From: Propionibacteriaceae bacterium | GTDB lineage: Bacteria > Actinomycetota > Actinomycetes > Propionibacteriales > Propionibacteriaceae | DNA length: 42,928 bases | Direction of reading: 5' to 3' | Assembly: GCA_030537675.1 (NCBI GenBank) | Contig: JAUNVL010000008.1 | Span: 8,764 to 51,691 of the forward strand | Shown here: one piece after another, positions 17,834 through 27,479 of the stretch | How positions within the stretch are numbered: the stretch's first letter is position 1 | How the letters are laid out: every line of letters begins with the position of its first letter | Translations under genes and position numbers: made by a program | Notes under the pieces: model-generated | Told to the model about the DNA's origin: nothing | Database searches by the model: none | What the model saw: the letters and a program-made list of their open reading frames with translations, nothing else

Positions 17834-19519
17834 TCACAGAAGAACGTTGAGTTCCTGATCAGCCAGGTCGAGTACTGCCTGACGGGCGTCAGTTGCCGTT
17901 CTCGCTCCTACTGCGGCGGATGCCATCTGCTGGCACAGTTCCAGTGTGTGCATTCCCAACGAGGCGCGCACAGCAGGCACCTTGCCCGGGGCCATCGACA
18001 GGCTGGACACGCCCAGACCCACGAGGACCAGCGCCAGCAACGGGTCTCCACCCGCTTCGCCGCAGACACCCACTTTCTTGTCATTGGTCTGGCCGCCAGC
18101 GCAGCTGTGCTGGATCAGTTGCAGAACAGCGGGTTGCCACGGATCCAGGAGGTTGGCGAGCTCACCCTCCATACGGTCCGCAGCCATCGTGTACTGGCTG
18201 AGATCATTCGTGCCGATGGACGCGAAGTCGACGATGGCCAGAAGATCTTGTGACCTCAGTGCCGCGGCCGGAACCTCGATCATGATCCCCACGCTCGGCA
18301 ACCCGGCCGCGCGTGCCGACTCAGCGAACTGCTCCGCCTCCTCGCACGTGGCAATCATTGGAGCCATGACTCGCAGGTCGGCGTCGGTTTCCCGATGCGC
18401 CGCACCCAACGCTGCGAGCTGGTCCTCCAGCAACTGTGGGATCGCGAATCCCAGACGGATTCCTCTGCGTCCCAGCGCAGGGTTTTCTTCCTCCCCGAGG
18501 TTGGCGAAACTGAGGGGCTTGTCCGCCCCCGCATCAAGAGTGCGGATGACCACCCGCCTGTCACCGAAGGAACGCAGCACCTCGGTGTAGATCGCCGTCT
18601 GCTCAGCGACCGTAGGTGCGCTCGACTGCCCGAGGAAAAGGAACTCGGTGCGGAAGAGACCGGATCCTTCGACGTCCTGTGCGGCGGCAGCTTTCGCGTC
18701 ATCGAGGGTGCCAATGTTGGCCAGGAGGGCAACAGCGTGTCCATCCTTGGTGGCTCCACTTCCGTGGCTGTCCTTCAGTGCCGCGGCCCGGCGTTCAGCC
18801 CGCTCCAGCAACTCATCCTGCTCCACCTGCGAGGGGGAGATGATGACTTCCCCGGTGCTCCCATTGACGGCCACGACGGTGCCGTTGGGCAGCTCCAGCG
18901 CACCTGAGGTCTTCACCACGGCCGGGATACCCAGCTGTGCGGCAAGGATCGCCGTGTGGGAGGTGGGCCCTCCCGCAGCCGTGATGATCCCGAGGACGAG
19001 CTTCTTGTCCATTGCCGCCGTCTCGGCCGGTGCCAGATCGTGGGCAACAATGACCGCTGGGCTCGTCAGCTTGGGTACCCCAGGCTCCTCCCGGCCCAAC
19101 AGGCGGCTGATGGTGCGATCCCGCACATCATGGAGATCGGTCACCCGCTCCGCCATGTAGCCCCCCAAATTCGCAAACATCGTGGCGAACTCTTCGACGG
19201 CATCGTGGACGGCCCGGGTCACGCCCGTCCCCGAGGTGAGTCTGGTGTCGATGGCTCCCGTCAATCCTGGGTCACGAGCCATCATGGCGGTGGCTTCCAG
19301 GACCGCGCGCGCGTGCTCGGGCACCGTGGCCATGCGCGCTTCCAGCCCTGACGCCACCTGCTCCAACGCCTTGTGCACCTTCTCGATGGCCGACGCCGAG
19401 TCGGTCGTCGCCGGCTCGTCAGGGCTGAAGGGCGCCGCTGGGGGCACCTGCACAACGTTGCCGATGGCCATACCCGCAGAAACGCCAATGCCGTGCAGAA
19501 CTGCATGCGCCTGGGTCAT
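17834..19519 (-). CDS. ptsI: PTS phosphoenolpyruvate-protein phosphotransferase (Enzyme I)
   Basis: Transfers phosphate from phosphoenolpyruvate to HPr, the first step of PTS sugar uptake, in the cytoplasm. The protein has 561 residues, close to the family norm. The active-site histidine is in GGPTSHTAIL. The PEP-binding barrel shows FRTEFLFLG, RTLDAGADKP, GRRGIRLGFA, MIEVPAAAL, SIGTNDLSQYTMAADR and the catalytic CGEAGGDP near the end. The ATG at 19519 is chosen because AGGAG lies 5 nt upstream; the GTG at 19525 would overlap that ribosome site. It follows ptsH by 2 nt and is the last gene of the operon, ending before a long hairpin. Confidence 0.96.
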   Translation of the reverse strand: MTQAHAVLHGIGVSAGMAIGNVVQVPPAAPFSPDEPATTDSASAIEKVHKALEQVASGLEARMATVPEHARAVLEATAMMARDPGLTGAIDTRLTSGTGVTRAVHDAVEEFATMFANLGGYMAERVTDLHDVRDRTISRLLGREEPGVPKLTSPAVIVAHDLAPAETAAMDKKLVLGIITAAGGPTSHTAILAAQLGIPAVVKTSGALELPNGTVVAVNGSTGEVIISPSQVEQDELLERAERRAAALKDSHGSGATKDGHAVALLANIGTLDDAKAAAAQDVEGSGLFRTEFLFLGQSSAPTVAEQTAIYTEVLRSFGDRRVVIRTLDAGADKPLSFANLGEEENPALGRRGIRLGFAIPQLLEDQLAALGAAHRETDADLRVMAPMIATCEEAEQFAESARAAGLPSVGIMIEVPAAALRSQDLLAIVDFASIGTNDLSQYTMAADRMEGELANLLDPWQPAVLQLIQHSCAGGQTNDKKVGVCGEAGGDPLLALVLVGLGVSSLSMAPGKVPAVRASLGMHTLELCQQMASAAVGARTATDARQAVLDLADQELNVLL

Positions 19520-19521
19520 GC

Positions 19522-19791
19522 TCACTCCTTGTCGAGGTCGCGGCTCAACAGCTCGACCAACGTGTCGAGTGCGGCTTCGTCGCCCTCACCGGTGGCCTCG
19601 AGGGTGACGGCGTCCTCGTGCTTGGCCCCCAGTGCCATGACGCCCAGGATGCTGCGGGCATCCACTGGTGCGCCCCCCTCCTTGGCGATGGTGACGGCCA
19701 GTCCCGTGGCGGACGCGGCTTGCACGAACAGCGCTGCAGGACGGGCGTGGAGTCCGACGCTCGATGCGATCTTGACGGTACGAGTAGCCAT
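19522..19791 (-). CDS. ptsH: PTS phosphocarrier protein HPr
   Basis: An 89-residue phosphocarrier that passes phosphate from Enzyme I to the IIA domain of the sugar permease. The phosphorylated histidine is H15 in SVGLHARPA. The regulatory serine region is kept (S47 in DARSILGVM), although no HPr kinase is encoded in the window. ATG at 19791 starts the canonical N-terminus (MATRTVKIAS); a longer upstream frame has no support. It lies between the permease gene (96-bp gap) and ptsI (2-nt gap). Confidence 0.96.
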   Translation of the reverse strand: MATRTVKIASSVGLHARPAALFVQAASATGLAVTIAKEGGAPVDARSILGVMALGAKHEDAVTLEATGEGDEAALDTLVELLSRDLDKE

Positions 19792-19887
19792 GATTAACTC
19801 TTTTCTCTTCTGGGTGAGGCGGTGTGCCTCAATGGACGGGCAGACGTGCAATGGAGGTGGGCCGGTATTCCGGCCCACCCGTGCGGG

Positions 19888-21987
19888 TCACTTGTTGAAC
19901 GCGAGCAGGGCATCCAGTGCCGCAACCTGGGTGGTGGCTGCATCCACCATGGAGACCTGATCAGCCTGGGCATCCATCACGACGACGGGAACGATCGGGT
20001 TGCGGCCCGTGGCCTCGATCGCGGGAACGTCGAACGTGATCATCACATCCCCCACCTTCACCTGGCTGCCCTCCTCCACGTGGGTCGTGAAACCCTCGCC
20101 CTTCAACTGGACGGTGTCGAGGCCGAGGTGTACGAGGACACCAACGCCGTCCTCGCTGAGGATGGCGTAGGCATGGGGCCAGAGCTTGGCGAGCTGGCCA
20201 CTGATGGGTGCCACGGCGTCGATGGACTCGCGCGGCGGGTCGATGGCAACGCCATGTCCCACCAGTCCCCCGGCGAACGTGGGGTCCGGAACCTCTGCCA
20301 GCGGCACCACGCGGCCACGCATCGGAGCGAGGATCTGCGTGGTGGTACTGGATGCCGCTGCCACTGCGGCTGGTTCCTCCTGCTGGGCCGGGGCTGCTTC
20401 GACTGCGACGGGAGCAGCCACCTTGTCGGGAGCAGCCGAGCCCAGAGCAGCATTGATGTCGCTCTTCAGTGCGTCGGAGTTCGTGCCGAAAATGGCCTGC
20501 ACGTTGTTGCCCATTTCAATGACGCCAGCGGCGCCGAGAGCCTTGAGCGCCGACTGGTCCACATTGTCTTTGTCGGCCACTTCGATCCGCAGACGGGTGA
20601 TGCAGGCATCCACGTTGAGCAGATTCTCCCGGCCGCCAAAGGCCTTGATGATCTGCTCGGCTCGCTCCCGCTTGCCCGGGGCCGACCCGCCTGCCGCACC
20701 AACGTTTCCGACCGTGGCATCACTGAGTTGTGCCGCCTGGGAAGCTTCGAACTCATCGTCCGGCTCGCGCCCGGGGGTTCGCATGTTCCAGCGCGTGATG
20801 GCGAACCGGAACATGAAGTAGTAGAGAACCGCGAAGCCCAGACCCACTCCGACGAGTAGTAGGACGTTGTTCGCCGCCGGAGCCGTGCCGTACAGCAGCA
20901 GGTCGATCAGTCCCGCCGAGAACGAGAACCCGAGGTGGATGTCGAGCGTGTACGCAAGCGCCAGGGACAACCCTGTGAGAACCGCGTGGATCACGTACAG
21001 CGGGAACGCCACGAACATGAACGAGAACTCCAGCGGCTCCGTCACGCCCGTGATCAAGGCGGTCAGACCGGCGGCACCCAGGATGCCGATGGCCACCTTG
21101 CGCTGACTGGGCTTGGCCACGTGGATCATGGCCAGGGTGGCAGCAGGCAACCCGAACATCAGGATGGGGTAGAAGCCTGCGGTGAGCAGTCCGGCGCTCG
21201 GGTCACCGGCCGCGAAGCGGGTGAGCTCGCCAGTGACGACATTGCTGCCGGTGTTGAAGTCGCCGTAGACGAACCAGATGTAGGTGTTCACAATGTGGTG
21301 CAGTCCCAGCGGGATGAGCATCCGGTTGACGACGCCGTAGACAAAGGCGCCCACTGCTCCCGAGCCACCGATGAAGGCGCCGACCGACGTCAGACCGGAG
21401 TTGAACAGCGGGTAGAAGTAACTCAGCGCAATGCCCAGGAACAGCGCCGCGAGCGACACCACGATCGGGACGAAGCGTCGGCCACCGAAGAATCCGAGGT
21501 AGTCCGGTAGCTGGATGGTGTGGTATTTGTCGAACAGGAATGCAGTGATCAGACCGATCAGAATTCCCGCGAGGACGCTGTAGTCGATCATCGCCTGATT
21601 ACCCGCAGCGTCTGTGACGCCGTCCAGCACGAGGGGCGACATCGACGTGAAGACCGACTTGATGACCAGGTAGCCGGCCACGGCGGCCAGCGCCGTGGAG
21701 CCGTCCGCCTTCTTCGCAAAACCGATGGCGACGCCGACGGCAAACAGCAGCGGCAGGTTGTCGAAGAGCGCGCCACCTGCCGCGCTCATGGAGTCGAAGA
21801 AGGGACCGATGACGGGGGCGTCGATCTGCCCCAGCAGGTCCTCCTGGCCAAGCCGCAGCAGGATGCCGGCGGCGGGCAGCAGAGCAATGGGCAGCATCAG
21901 GCTCTTGCCCAGTCGCTGCAATTGGGCGAACCCAGGTATCCGCAGTCCAGATTTGCGGGGCCGGTCCACAGTTGTTTTGGTGGTCAT
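19888..21987 (-). CDS. nagE: PTS EIICBA permease, N-acetylglucosamine/glucose type
   Basis: Imports and phosphorylates an amino sugar or glucose. The 699 residues are ordered IIC, IIB, IIA. IIC (about 20-400) shows GLHHIVNTYIWF and the segment ELTRFAAGDPSAG followed by GLPAATLAM, which matches NagE better than PtsG, and TGVTEPLEF with the substrate-contact glutamate. IIB carries the phosphocysteine C462 (DACITRLR). IIA carries H605 and the phospho-accepting H620 (VLVHLGLDTV), 15 residues apart as in E. coli IIA-Glc. ATG at 21987 has AGGAGG 4 nt upstream. It is first in the operon with ptsH and ptsI. Substrate choice between GlcNAc and glucose is by motif resemblance only. Confidence 0.9.
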   Translation of the reverse strand: MTTKTTVDRPRKSGLRIPGFAQLQRLGKSLMLPIALLPAAGILLRLGQEDLLGQIDAPVIGPFFDSMSAAGGALFDNLPLLFAVGVAIGFAKKADGSTALAAVAGYLVIKSVFTSMSPLVLDGVTDAAGNQAMIDYSVLAGILIGLITAFLFDKYHTIQLPDYLGFFGGRRFVPIVVSLAALFLGIALSYFYPLFNSGLTSVGAFIGGSGAVGAFVYGVVNRMLIPLGLHHIVNTYIWFVYGDFNTGSNVVTGELTRFAAGDPSAGLLTAGFYPILMFGLPAATLAMIHVAKPSQRKVAIGILGAAGLTALITGVTEPLEFSFMFVAFPLYVIHAVLTGLSLALAYTLDIHLGFSFSAGLIDLLLYGTAPAANNVLLLVGVGLGFAVLYYFMFRFAITRWNMRTPGREPDDEFEASQAAQLSDATVGNVGAAGGSAPGKRERAEQIIKAFGGRENLLNVDACITRLRIEVADKDNVDQSALKALGAAGVIEMGNNVQAIFGTNSDALKSDINAALGSAAPDKVAAPVAVEAAPAQQEEPAAVAAASSTTTQILAPMRGRVVPLAEVPDPTFAGGLVGHGVAIDPPRESIDAVAPISGQLAKLWPHAYAILSEDGVGVLVHLGLDTVQLKGEGFTTHVEEGSQVKVGDVMITFDVPAIEATGRNPIVPVVVMDAQADQVSMVDAATTQVAALDALLAFNK

Positions 21988-22142
21988 GGGTCCTCCTGCC
22001 GGCCGCGCGCACACCGGACGTAAGGCAGTTGGGGGGAGAGCTCCGCGCTGCGGCCAATCTTGGCACACAAGGCATCCACAGTTTCGTCAGGTTTCGAAAT
22101 GTCTTGGGGAGCGTCAGGAGCGCGGTCTCTCCGCGGCACGCC

Positions 22143-24614
22143 TCACACGTTACTGGCCACCCGGCTGCGGAACTGCGCGGCGGAGAGCTTTCGTCGGCTG
22201 GCGATGGCGAGCACCGAGAGGATCAGCGCCACCGTCGCCACCAGGAGCATGCCACCCAGCAGACCCACGAGTCCCGAGCCGTCGGAGATCCAGGTACGCA
22301 CCAGCAGCAACCCGTTGTGCACAGGCGAGAGGCCGGCGACGGCGTCGAACACACCGGGGGTGGCCGACGTCAGCCCGAGCGCAACGCTCAGTGCCAGCAG
22401 GAGCACGGCGATCCCGCGTCCAACGTTGCCGAGCCACGCCGTCAACGCGTGGTTGACCAGTACGAACAGGACGCCGAGAGCGGCCAGCAGGCCCATGAGG
22501 CCCAGCACCCGTCCCAGCGAAAGCTCCAGCGTCGTCCCGCCCATGAATCCGAACACGAGACCCAGTGCGGCGGTCAGCGCCATCGGTGCCCCCACCGTCC
22601 GTCCCCACAACGTCAGGTTGGAGGAGCTGGACGTCAACACATCGGAGGGAACGGGACGGGCCACGACGAACGTGGCGAGCGCTGCGAGCCACAACACGGT
22701 CACCAGTACCAGTGCTACCAGGGCGGCGCGGCCGGAGTCGATGAGGTCGTTGGACTGCGCGACGGGGCTGGTCACCACCGTGGAGAGTTTTTCACGCGCC
22801 TCCGGGCTGTAGGTGGGCACCTCTTCTGCGCCCTTGGCCAGCTCCGTCGCGAAGGTGGTGGTGCCCTCGGCGAGCTGTTCGGCTCCGGTGTCCAGCGAGA
22901 CGATGCCGTCGGAGAGCTGGCGCATGCCGGTGGCGGCGGAGTCGACGCCTGCCGTGTACTGCGAGACGCCACTGACGAAGGAGGAGGTGCCGTCAGCCAG
23001 CCCAGCTGCGCCTCCACTCAGCTGTCGGGCACCGTCGGCCAGTTGCCGAACGCCGCCGGGCAGCGCGGATACCTGGGTGTTGAGCTCATTGATGCCGCCC
23101 AGCAACTGGGTGGCGCCGCCGCCCAGCGTGTCGGCATTGTCCACCAGCGGCTTGGACTGGGTGATCAGGGTTCCTGCACCGTCCGAAACCTGCTGGAGTC
23201 CGCTCTTCAGCTGCCCGATCTGCTCCTTGGTCCCGGCTTCGATCTGCCCGGGGAGCACCTTGATGCCGTCGGCCAGCGAAGTGGCACCCTTGGCGAAGCT
23301 GCCGGTCGTCCCCGCGAGCGTCGCAGCCCCTTCCTTCAGGGAAATCTTGGACTTGGGGTCGGGGGTGTTGAGCGCCGCGGAGCCCGTGCCCGTACCGGCC
23401 TGGAAGCCTGCCTTGAAGCCAACATCCAGTGCCAGCTGCACACAAGCATCGGCGTCGAGTGCGGGAGGGCACACGAAATTGGCCTTGAGCTGCGCGAGTC
23501 CGTCCAGGACCGGCCCGGGTGGGTCGACCTTGCCGGAGGCGAACGCCTTCAGCTGCGTGTCCACGGCGTTGATGCCGCCGCTGATGCCCTGGGTGGCGCC
23601 GTCGATCTGCTTCGCGCCGTTGGCGAGGTCGCGCGACCCCTTGACCAGGGGGTCGAACTGCGAGGTGTCGGTGTCGGCGTCGAGTCCGGCGATGACCTGG
23701 TCGATGCCGCCCTTGAGCTGCGAGACTCCCCCGATGACCTCCTTCGTGCCTGCCGTGTACCCGGGTATTGCGCCGAGCAGCGGCTTGGCTCCGGTGGCCA
23801 ACTGGTCGACGCCGTCGGCCAGCTTGGGTGCTTGGCCAGCGAACTCGGTGACGCCTGCGCTCAGCTGCGAAGCACCATCAGCGAGGCCTGATGCGCCCTG
23901 TGCCAGTTGCGAGGCTCCGTCAGAGAGTTGCTCGCCGCCATCCACGAGCGCGGCGGAGTTCTTCGACAGAACCCCCAGCCCGTCGGCCAGCTGCACCGCA
24001 CCCTTGGACAGTTCCCCGGTGCCGTCCGCCAGCTTGGTGGCGCCGCCGGAGAGTTGCGTGGCGCCGTCGACGATGGTGGAGAACTGGTCGGCCACCTGGT
24101 TGAACCCGATGTAGATGTTGTCCAGGTAGCTGGAGGTGAGCTGGGAATTGATGGTGTCGGCGGCGAGCCGTGCGATCTCCTGGGCCAAAGCAGCATCGGT
24201 CACGGGCGCGTTGTCGGAGACCTGGACCGAGACGGTGGCCTGGCGGGCCACGTCGGCGTCATTGGCACTGAAGGACGTGGCCGAGGCCGAGAACTCCGGC
24301 GGGATGGTGACGACTGCCGCGTACTTGCCGCTGGTCAGCCCGTCCTTCGCGCTCTTGGCATCGGCCAGTGTCCAGCCGATGTTGTCCCCTTCGCGCTCCA
24401 GGATGGCACCTGCCAGTTGCCTGCCGAGCGGGACGGTCTGGCCGTCCAGTTCGACGGCCTCGTCGAGGTTCACGACGGCCGCGCTGACGCGGTCGTCATT
24501 GTTGTTGCCGCCGAGCGTGATGAGCGCGGCCACCGCAAGCAGCGGCACCAGGATCAGCGCCACCAGGGCGGGCCAGCTGACGCGATGGCCGGCGTGTGTG
24601 CTTTCGGGCCTCAT
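22143..24614 (-). CDS. YhgE/Pip family membrane protein
   Basis: An 823-residue protein with one N-terminal membrane helix (about 14-36) and five C-terminal helices (from about 620). Between them is a long extracellular stalk with dozens of L-x-D-G / L-x-x-G-A heptad-like units (for example GATQLSGGATKLADGTGEL). This is the YhgE/Pip layout. The family includes phage-receptor proteins and the EsaA/YueB proteins of Firmicute type VII secretion. It overlaps the MMPL gene by 4 bp, so the two are coupled and probably form one envelope transport complex. The exact function is unknown. Confidence 0.88.
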   Translation of the reverse strand: MRPESTHAGHRVSWPALVALILVPLLAVAALITLGGNNNDDRVSAAVVNLDEAVELDGQTVPLGRQLAGAILEREGDNIGWTLADAKSAKDGLTSGKYAAVVTIPPEFSASATSFSANDADVARQATVSVQVSDNAPVTDAALAQEIARLAADTINSQLTSSYLDNIYIGFNQVADQFSTIVDGATQLSGGATKLADGTGELSKGAVQLADGLGVLSKNSAALVDGGEQLSDGASQLAQGASGLADGASQLSAGVTEFAGQAPKLADGVDQLATGAKPLLGAIPGYTAGTKEVIGGVSQLKGGIDQVIAGLDADTDTSQFDPLVKGSRDLANGAKQIDGATQGISGGINAVDTQLKAFASGKVDPPGPVLDGLAQLKANFVCPPALDADACVQLALDVGFKAGFQAGTGTGSAALNTPDPKSKISLKEGAATLAGTTGSFAKGATSLADGIKVLPGQIEAGTKEQIGQLKSGLQQVSDGAGTLITQSKPLVDNADTLGGGATQLLGGINELNTQVSALPGGVRQLADGARQLSGGAAGLADGTSSFVSGVSQYTAGVDSAATGMRQLSDGIVSLDTGAEQLAEGTTTFATELAKGAEEVPTYSPEAREKLSTVVTSPVAQSNDLIDSGRAALVALVLVTVLWLAALATFVVARPVPSDVLTSSSSNLTLWGRTVGAPMALTAALGLVFGFMGGTTLELSLGRVLGLMGLLAALGVLFVLVNHALTAWLGNVGRGIAVLLLALSVALGLTSATPGVFDAVAGLSPVHNGLLLVRTWISDGSGLVGLLGGMLLVATVALILSVLAIASRRKLSAAQFRSRVASNV

Positions 24615-27331
24615 GCCTTGCTCCCCTGCAGGGTGATTTCGGCGACTGTCATGACGCCGTCGGGATGGAAGTCTTCAAGGTGTGCGGCGTTGGCGGCGCA
24701 CAGGAACAGGGCGGATGCGCCCTGGCCTCGTGTCTGTTTCACGAGTTGCGCGAGGGCGGCCCGTTCGGCTTCTGAACCCACCACGTCCACCGAGTCGACG
24801 AAGGCCACGCGGCCCGTTCGTGTCCTGATGGTGGACAGCGTGTGCGCCACGTCGCGGACCAGCGCGAGGTCCACGTAGACGGCGCGACGGCGCACGAGTG
24901 CGGCCGACTGCGGAAGCAACTCCCCCGCCACACGGGCGCGCCCGGAGGTGGTCTCGAGGCGACCGGAGAGCGCCATGGCGGCCCCCGTGCGGGCACCGAG
25001 CGGCCCGACGATTCCCACCACGGCACCGCCGGGGACGGACAATTCAATGGGGTTGACGATGCCTTCGACGGCCAGGGCGTCGGCGTGCACGAGATCGTCG
25101 GTGCCCGGCCAGTTCTCCATTTCGAGCTTCTTGGTCAGCACCTCGCCCTCGACGTCGAACACGGGCAACAGCTTGTCCAGCCAGTCCGGGAGCCACCAGG
25201 CCTTGTCGCCGAGGAGCGCCATCACGGCCGGGACCAATGTCATGCGTACCAGGAAGGCGTCCACCGCCACACCGACGGCCAGCGCGAACGCGATCTGTTT
25301 GATGGGGCCCATGCCTTCGGGGACGAAGAACGCGAAGACGGAGAACATGATGACGGCGGCTGCCACCACGACTGGGCCTGAGGCCACGAACCCGTCGCGG
25401 ATGGCGTCCATGGCGCTCTTGCCGTGCACGTACTCCTCACGCATGCGGCTGACGAGGAACACCTCGTAGTCCATGGCCAGGCCGAACAGGATGCCCATGA
25501 CCAGGATGGGCATGAAGCTGATGACCGGCATCGGCCTCTCGAGGTTGATGAGCCCCTTGAGGAAGCCCTCATTGAAGACCAGCGCTGTGGCACCAAACGC
25601 CGCGCCGACGCTGAACAGGTACCCGACGGTGGCCTTGATGGGCACCGCCACCGAACGAAACACTGCGGCCAGCAGGACCAGCGACAGTCCCACGACGAGC
25701 AACCCGAAGGGCAGCAGGGCGGAGGCGAGCTTGTCGCTGACGTCGATCTGCACGGCCGTGAAGCCGGTGACCGAGGTGTTGACGCCGTAGCGCAGCTCCC
25801 ATTCGTCGGTCTTCTCGCGGAGACGCTCGACGAGTTCCGCCGTGGCCGGGTCGTCGGGGCCGGTGGTGGGGACGATCTGGATGAGACCGGTATCGGCGTT
25901 CTGGTTGGGGGTGGCGAGCGGGACGGAGGCGACGCCGTCGATCTGCTCGATGTCGCTCTTCAGCGACGCCATCAGCCCCAGTGGGTCCATGGAGCCGATG
26001 ATGTCGGCGGTGACGATGAGGGGCCCGTTGAAGCCCGGGCCGAAGTTCTCCTCGATGAGGTCGTAGGCGATGCGGTCCTGCGCCGTTGCCTCGTGCTGGC
26101 CCGAGTTGGGCAGCGCGAGCTGGAGGCCCAGGGTGGGGATGCTCAGCGCACCGAGCCCCAGGACAACCACGAGGATGGTGGCGATGGGGTGCTTGGTGGT
26201 GACACCCACCCACCAGGCGAACGGTCCGCCGCGCTTGGCAGGGGTCTTCGTCGCGGGAACGTCGTCGATCTCGTCGGTTCCCTCGGCATCGGCGGCGGCC
26301 TTCCGGCGCTTCCGCGGCTTGGGACGCAGCCGTTCGCCGACCAGACCCATGAAGGCAGGGAGCAGCGTGAGCGCGATCACGACTGCGAACGCGACGGTGA
26401 GGGCAGCGAAGACGCCCATGACCGTCAGGAACGGGATGCCCGCCACGCCGAGGCCCAGCAGCGCGATGAAGACGGTGAGGCCAGCGAAGATGACGGCGGA
26501 GCCCGCGGTGCCGACGGCGCGGCCGGTGGATTCCTCCACCTCCATGCCGTCGCGGAGCTGATCGCGGTGCCGGGACAGGATGAAGAGCGCGTAGTCGATG
26601 CCCACCGCGAGGCCGAGCATGACGGCCAGCAGTGGTGTGACGGAGTTGATGGCGGACACGCTGGTGAGGATGAGCAGGATGGCCATGGCCATGGCCACGC
26701 CGATGATCGCCGTCAGGATCGGCAGCCCCGCGGCCACCAGTGATCCGAGCACGACGAGCAGCACCACGAGTGCGATGCCGAGCCCTGCCGCCTCGACGAT
26801 GCTGAGTGCGGGGAGTTCCACGTTGTAGGCAGCACCGCCCATGCTGACGCTGGTTCCGGCAGGAAGATCCTTCTCCATGCGGTCCGCAGCATCGGTGATC
26901 TCCTGCAGCTGATCCGTGCTGGGGTTGCCGTCGATGTCCAGGGTGAGCTGGATGATGGCGGCGGTGTTCGTATCCGAGATGAGTCCGTCGACCAGCTCAT
27001 TCCACGGTGAGGTGGCGGATTCGACGGTGGGAAGGTCCTCGAACTCGCCAAGGTTCTCCTCCACCACTGTTTTGAGGTCGTTGACGTCGGTTCCTTCAGG
27101 CGCCACGACGATGGCGCTGGCGCTCAGCGCGGCACCCTCGGGGAACGTCATGCGCAGATTGTCCAGCGCCTCCTGTGAGGAGGAGCCGGGGATGCGGAAC
27201 TCGTCGTCGAAGTCACCCATGACCAGCACACCGGTGGTGCCCAGCAGTGCGAGCATCGCCACCCACAGCCCGATGACCTTCCAACTGTTCCGGAAGCACC
27301 AGCGACCAAGTGAGTACAACCGTGCGGACAT
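24611..27331 (-). CDS. MMPL/RND family transporter with degenerate ABC-ATPase-like C-terminus
   Basis: A 906-residue membrane protein. Two MMPL halves are visible, each with an extracellular loop domain and membrane helices. The intramembrane motifs are GIDYALFILSRHRDQL and AMDYEVFLVSRMREEY, typical of proton-driven MmpL transporters. Residues about 745-906 resemble an ABC nucleotide-binding domain without its catalytic residues: GIVGPLGARTGAA replaces Walker A, the LSGGQ motif is missing, and VAFVDSVD stands where Walker B should be. GAGG lies 4 nt upstream of the ATG at 27331. The gene heads a coupled pair with the YhgE gene and diverges from a TetR gene across two operator-like repeats. 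Confidence 0.9.
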   Translation of the reverse strand: MSARLYSLGRWCFRNSWKVIGLWVAMLALLGTTGVLVMGDFDDEFRIPGSSSQEALDNLRMTFPEGAALSASAIVVAPEGTDVNDLKTVVEENLGEFEDLPTVESATSPWNELVDGLISDTNTAAIIQLTLDIDGNPSTDQLQEITDAADRMEKDLPAGTSVSMGGAAYNVELPALSIVEAAGLGIALVVLLVVLGSLVAAGLPILTAIIGVAMAMAILLILTSVSAINSVTPLLAVMLGLAVGIDYALFILSRHRDQLRDGMEVEESTGRAVGTAGSAVIFAGLTVFIALLGLGVAGIPFLTVMGVFAALTVAFAVVIALTLLPAFMGLVGERLRPKPRKRRKAAADAEGTDEIDDVPATKTPAKRGGPFAWWVGVTTKHPIATILVVVLGLGALSIPTLGLQLALPNSGQHEATAQDRIAYDLIEENFGPGFNGPLIVTADIIGSMDPLGLMASLKSDIEQIDGVASVPLATPNQNADTGLIQIVPTTGPDDPATAELVERLREKTDEWELRYGVNTSVTGFTAVQIDVSDKLASALLPFGLLVVGLSLVLLAAVFRSVAVPIKATVGYLFSVGAAFGATALVFNEGFLKGLINLERPMPVISFMPILVMGILFGLAMDYEVFLVSRMREEYVHGKSAMDAIRDGFVASGPVVVAAAVIMFSVFAFFVPEGMGPIKQIAFALAVGVAVDAFLVRMTLVPAVMALLGDKAWWLPDWLDKLLPVFDVEGEVLTKKLEMENWPGTDDLVHADALAVEGIVNPIELSVPGGAVVGIVGPLGARTGAAMALSGRLETTSGRARVAGELLPQSAALVRRRAVYVDLALVRDVAHTLSTIRTRTGRVAFVDSVDVVGSEAERAALAQLVKQTRGQGASALFLCAANAAHLEDFHPDGVMTVAEITLQGSKA

Positions 27332-27374
27332 CAGACCTCAATCTTTTCAATACAGCAATGAATCCCAAAAGAGC

Positions 27375-27388
27375 ATACAGTTCTGTAT
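27375..27388. promoter_or_regulatory. Operator-like inverted repeat 1 (MMPL/TetR intergenic)
   Basis: ATACAG-tt-CTGTAT, a perfect 14-bp inverted repeat, lies 43 bp upstream of the MMPL start. It is followed by cg, so it shares TGTATCG with the second repeat. A TetR-binding site is likely. Confidence 0.6.
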
Positions 27389-27416
27389 CGGTGGTTTCCA
27401 AACATGCGCAGGCCCC

Positions 27417-27434
27417 CGATACGTTTGTGTATCG
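27417..27434. promoter_or_regulatory. Operator-like inverted repeat 2 (MMPL/TetR intergenic)
   Basis: CGATAC-gtttgt-GTATCG, a perfect inverted repeat with a 6-nt spacer, lies 45 bp upstream of the TetR start. It is probably bound by the adjacent TetR regulator for autoregulation and control of the divergent MMPL-YhgE pair. Confidence 0.6.
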
Positions 27435-27479
27435 AACATGATCTATGGTCTCTGTGGGCATGCACGAGGAAGGCAGGCA

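Noticed and set aside
22813-24114. Open frames antisense to the YhgE gene (up to 639 codons)
   Set aside because: They mirror the heptad-like repeats of the real gene, giving a repetitive product with no independent support.
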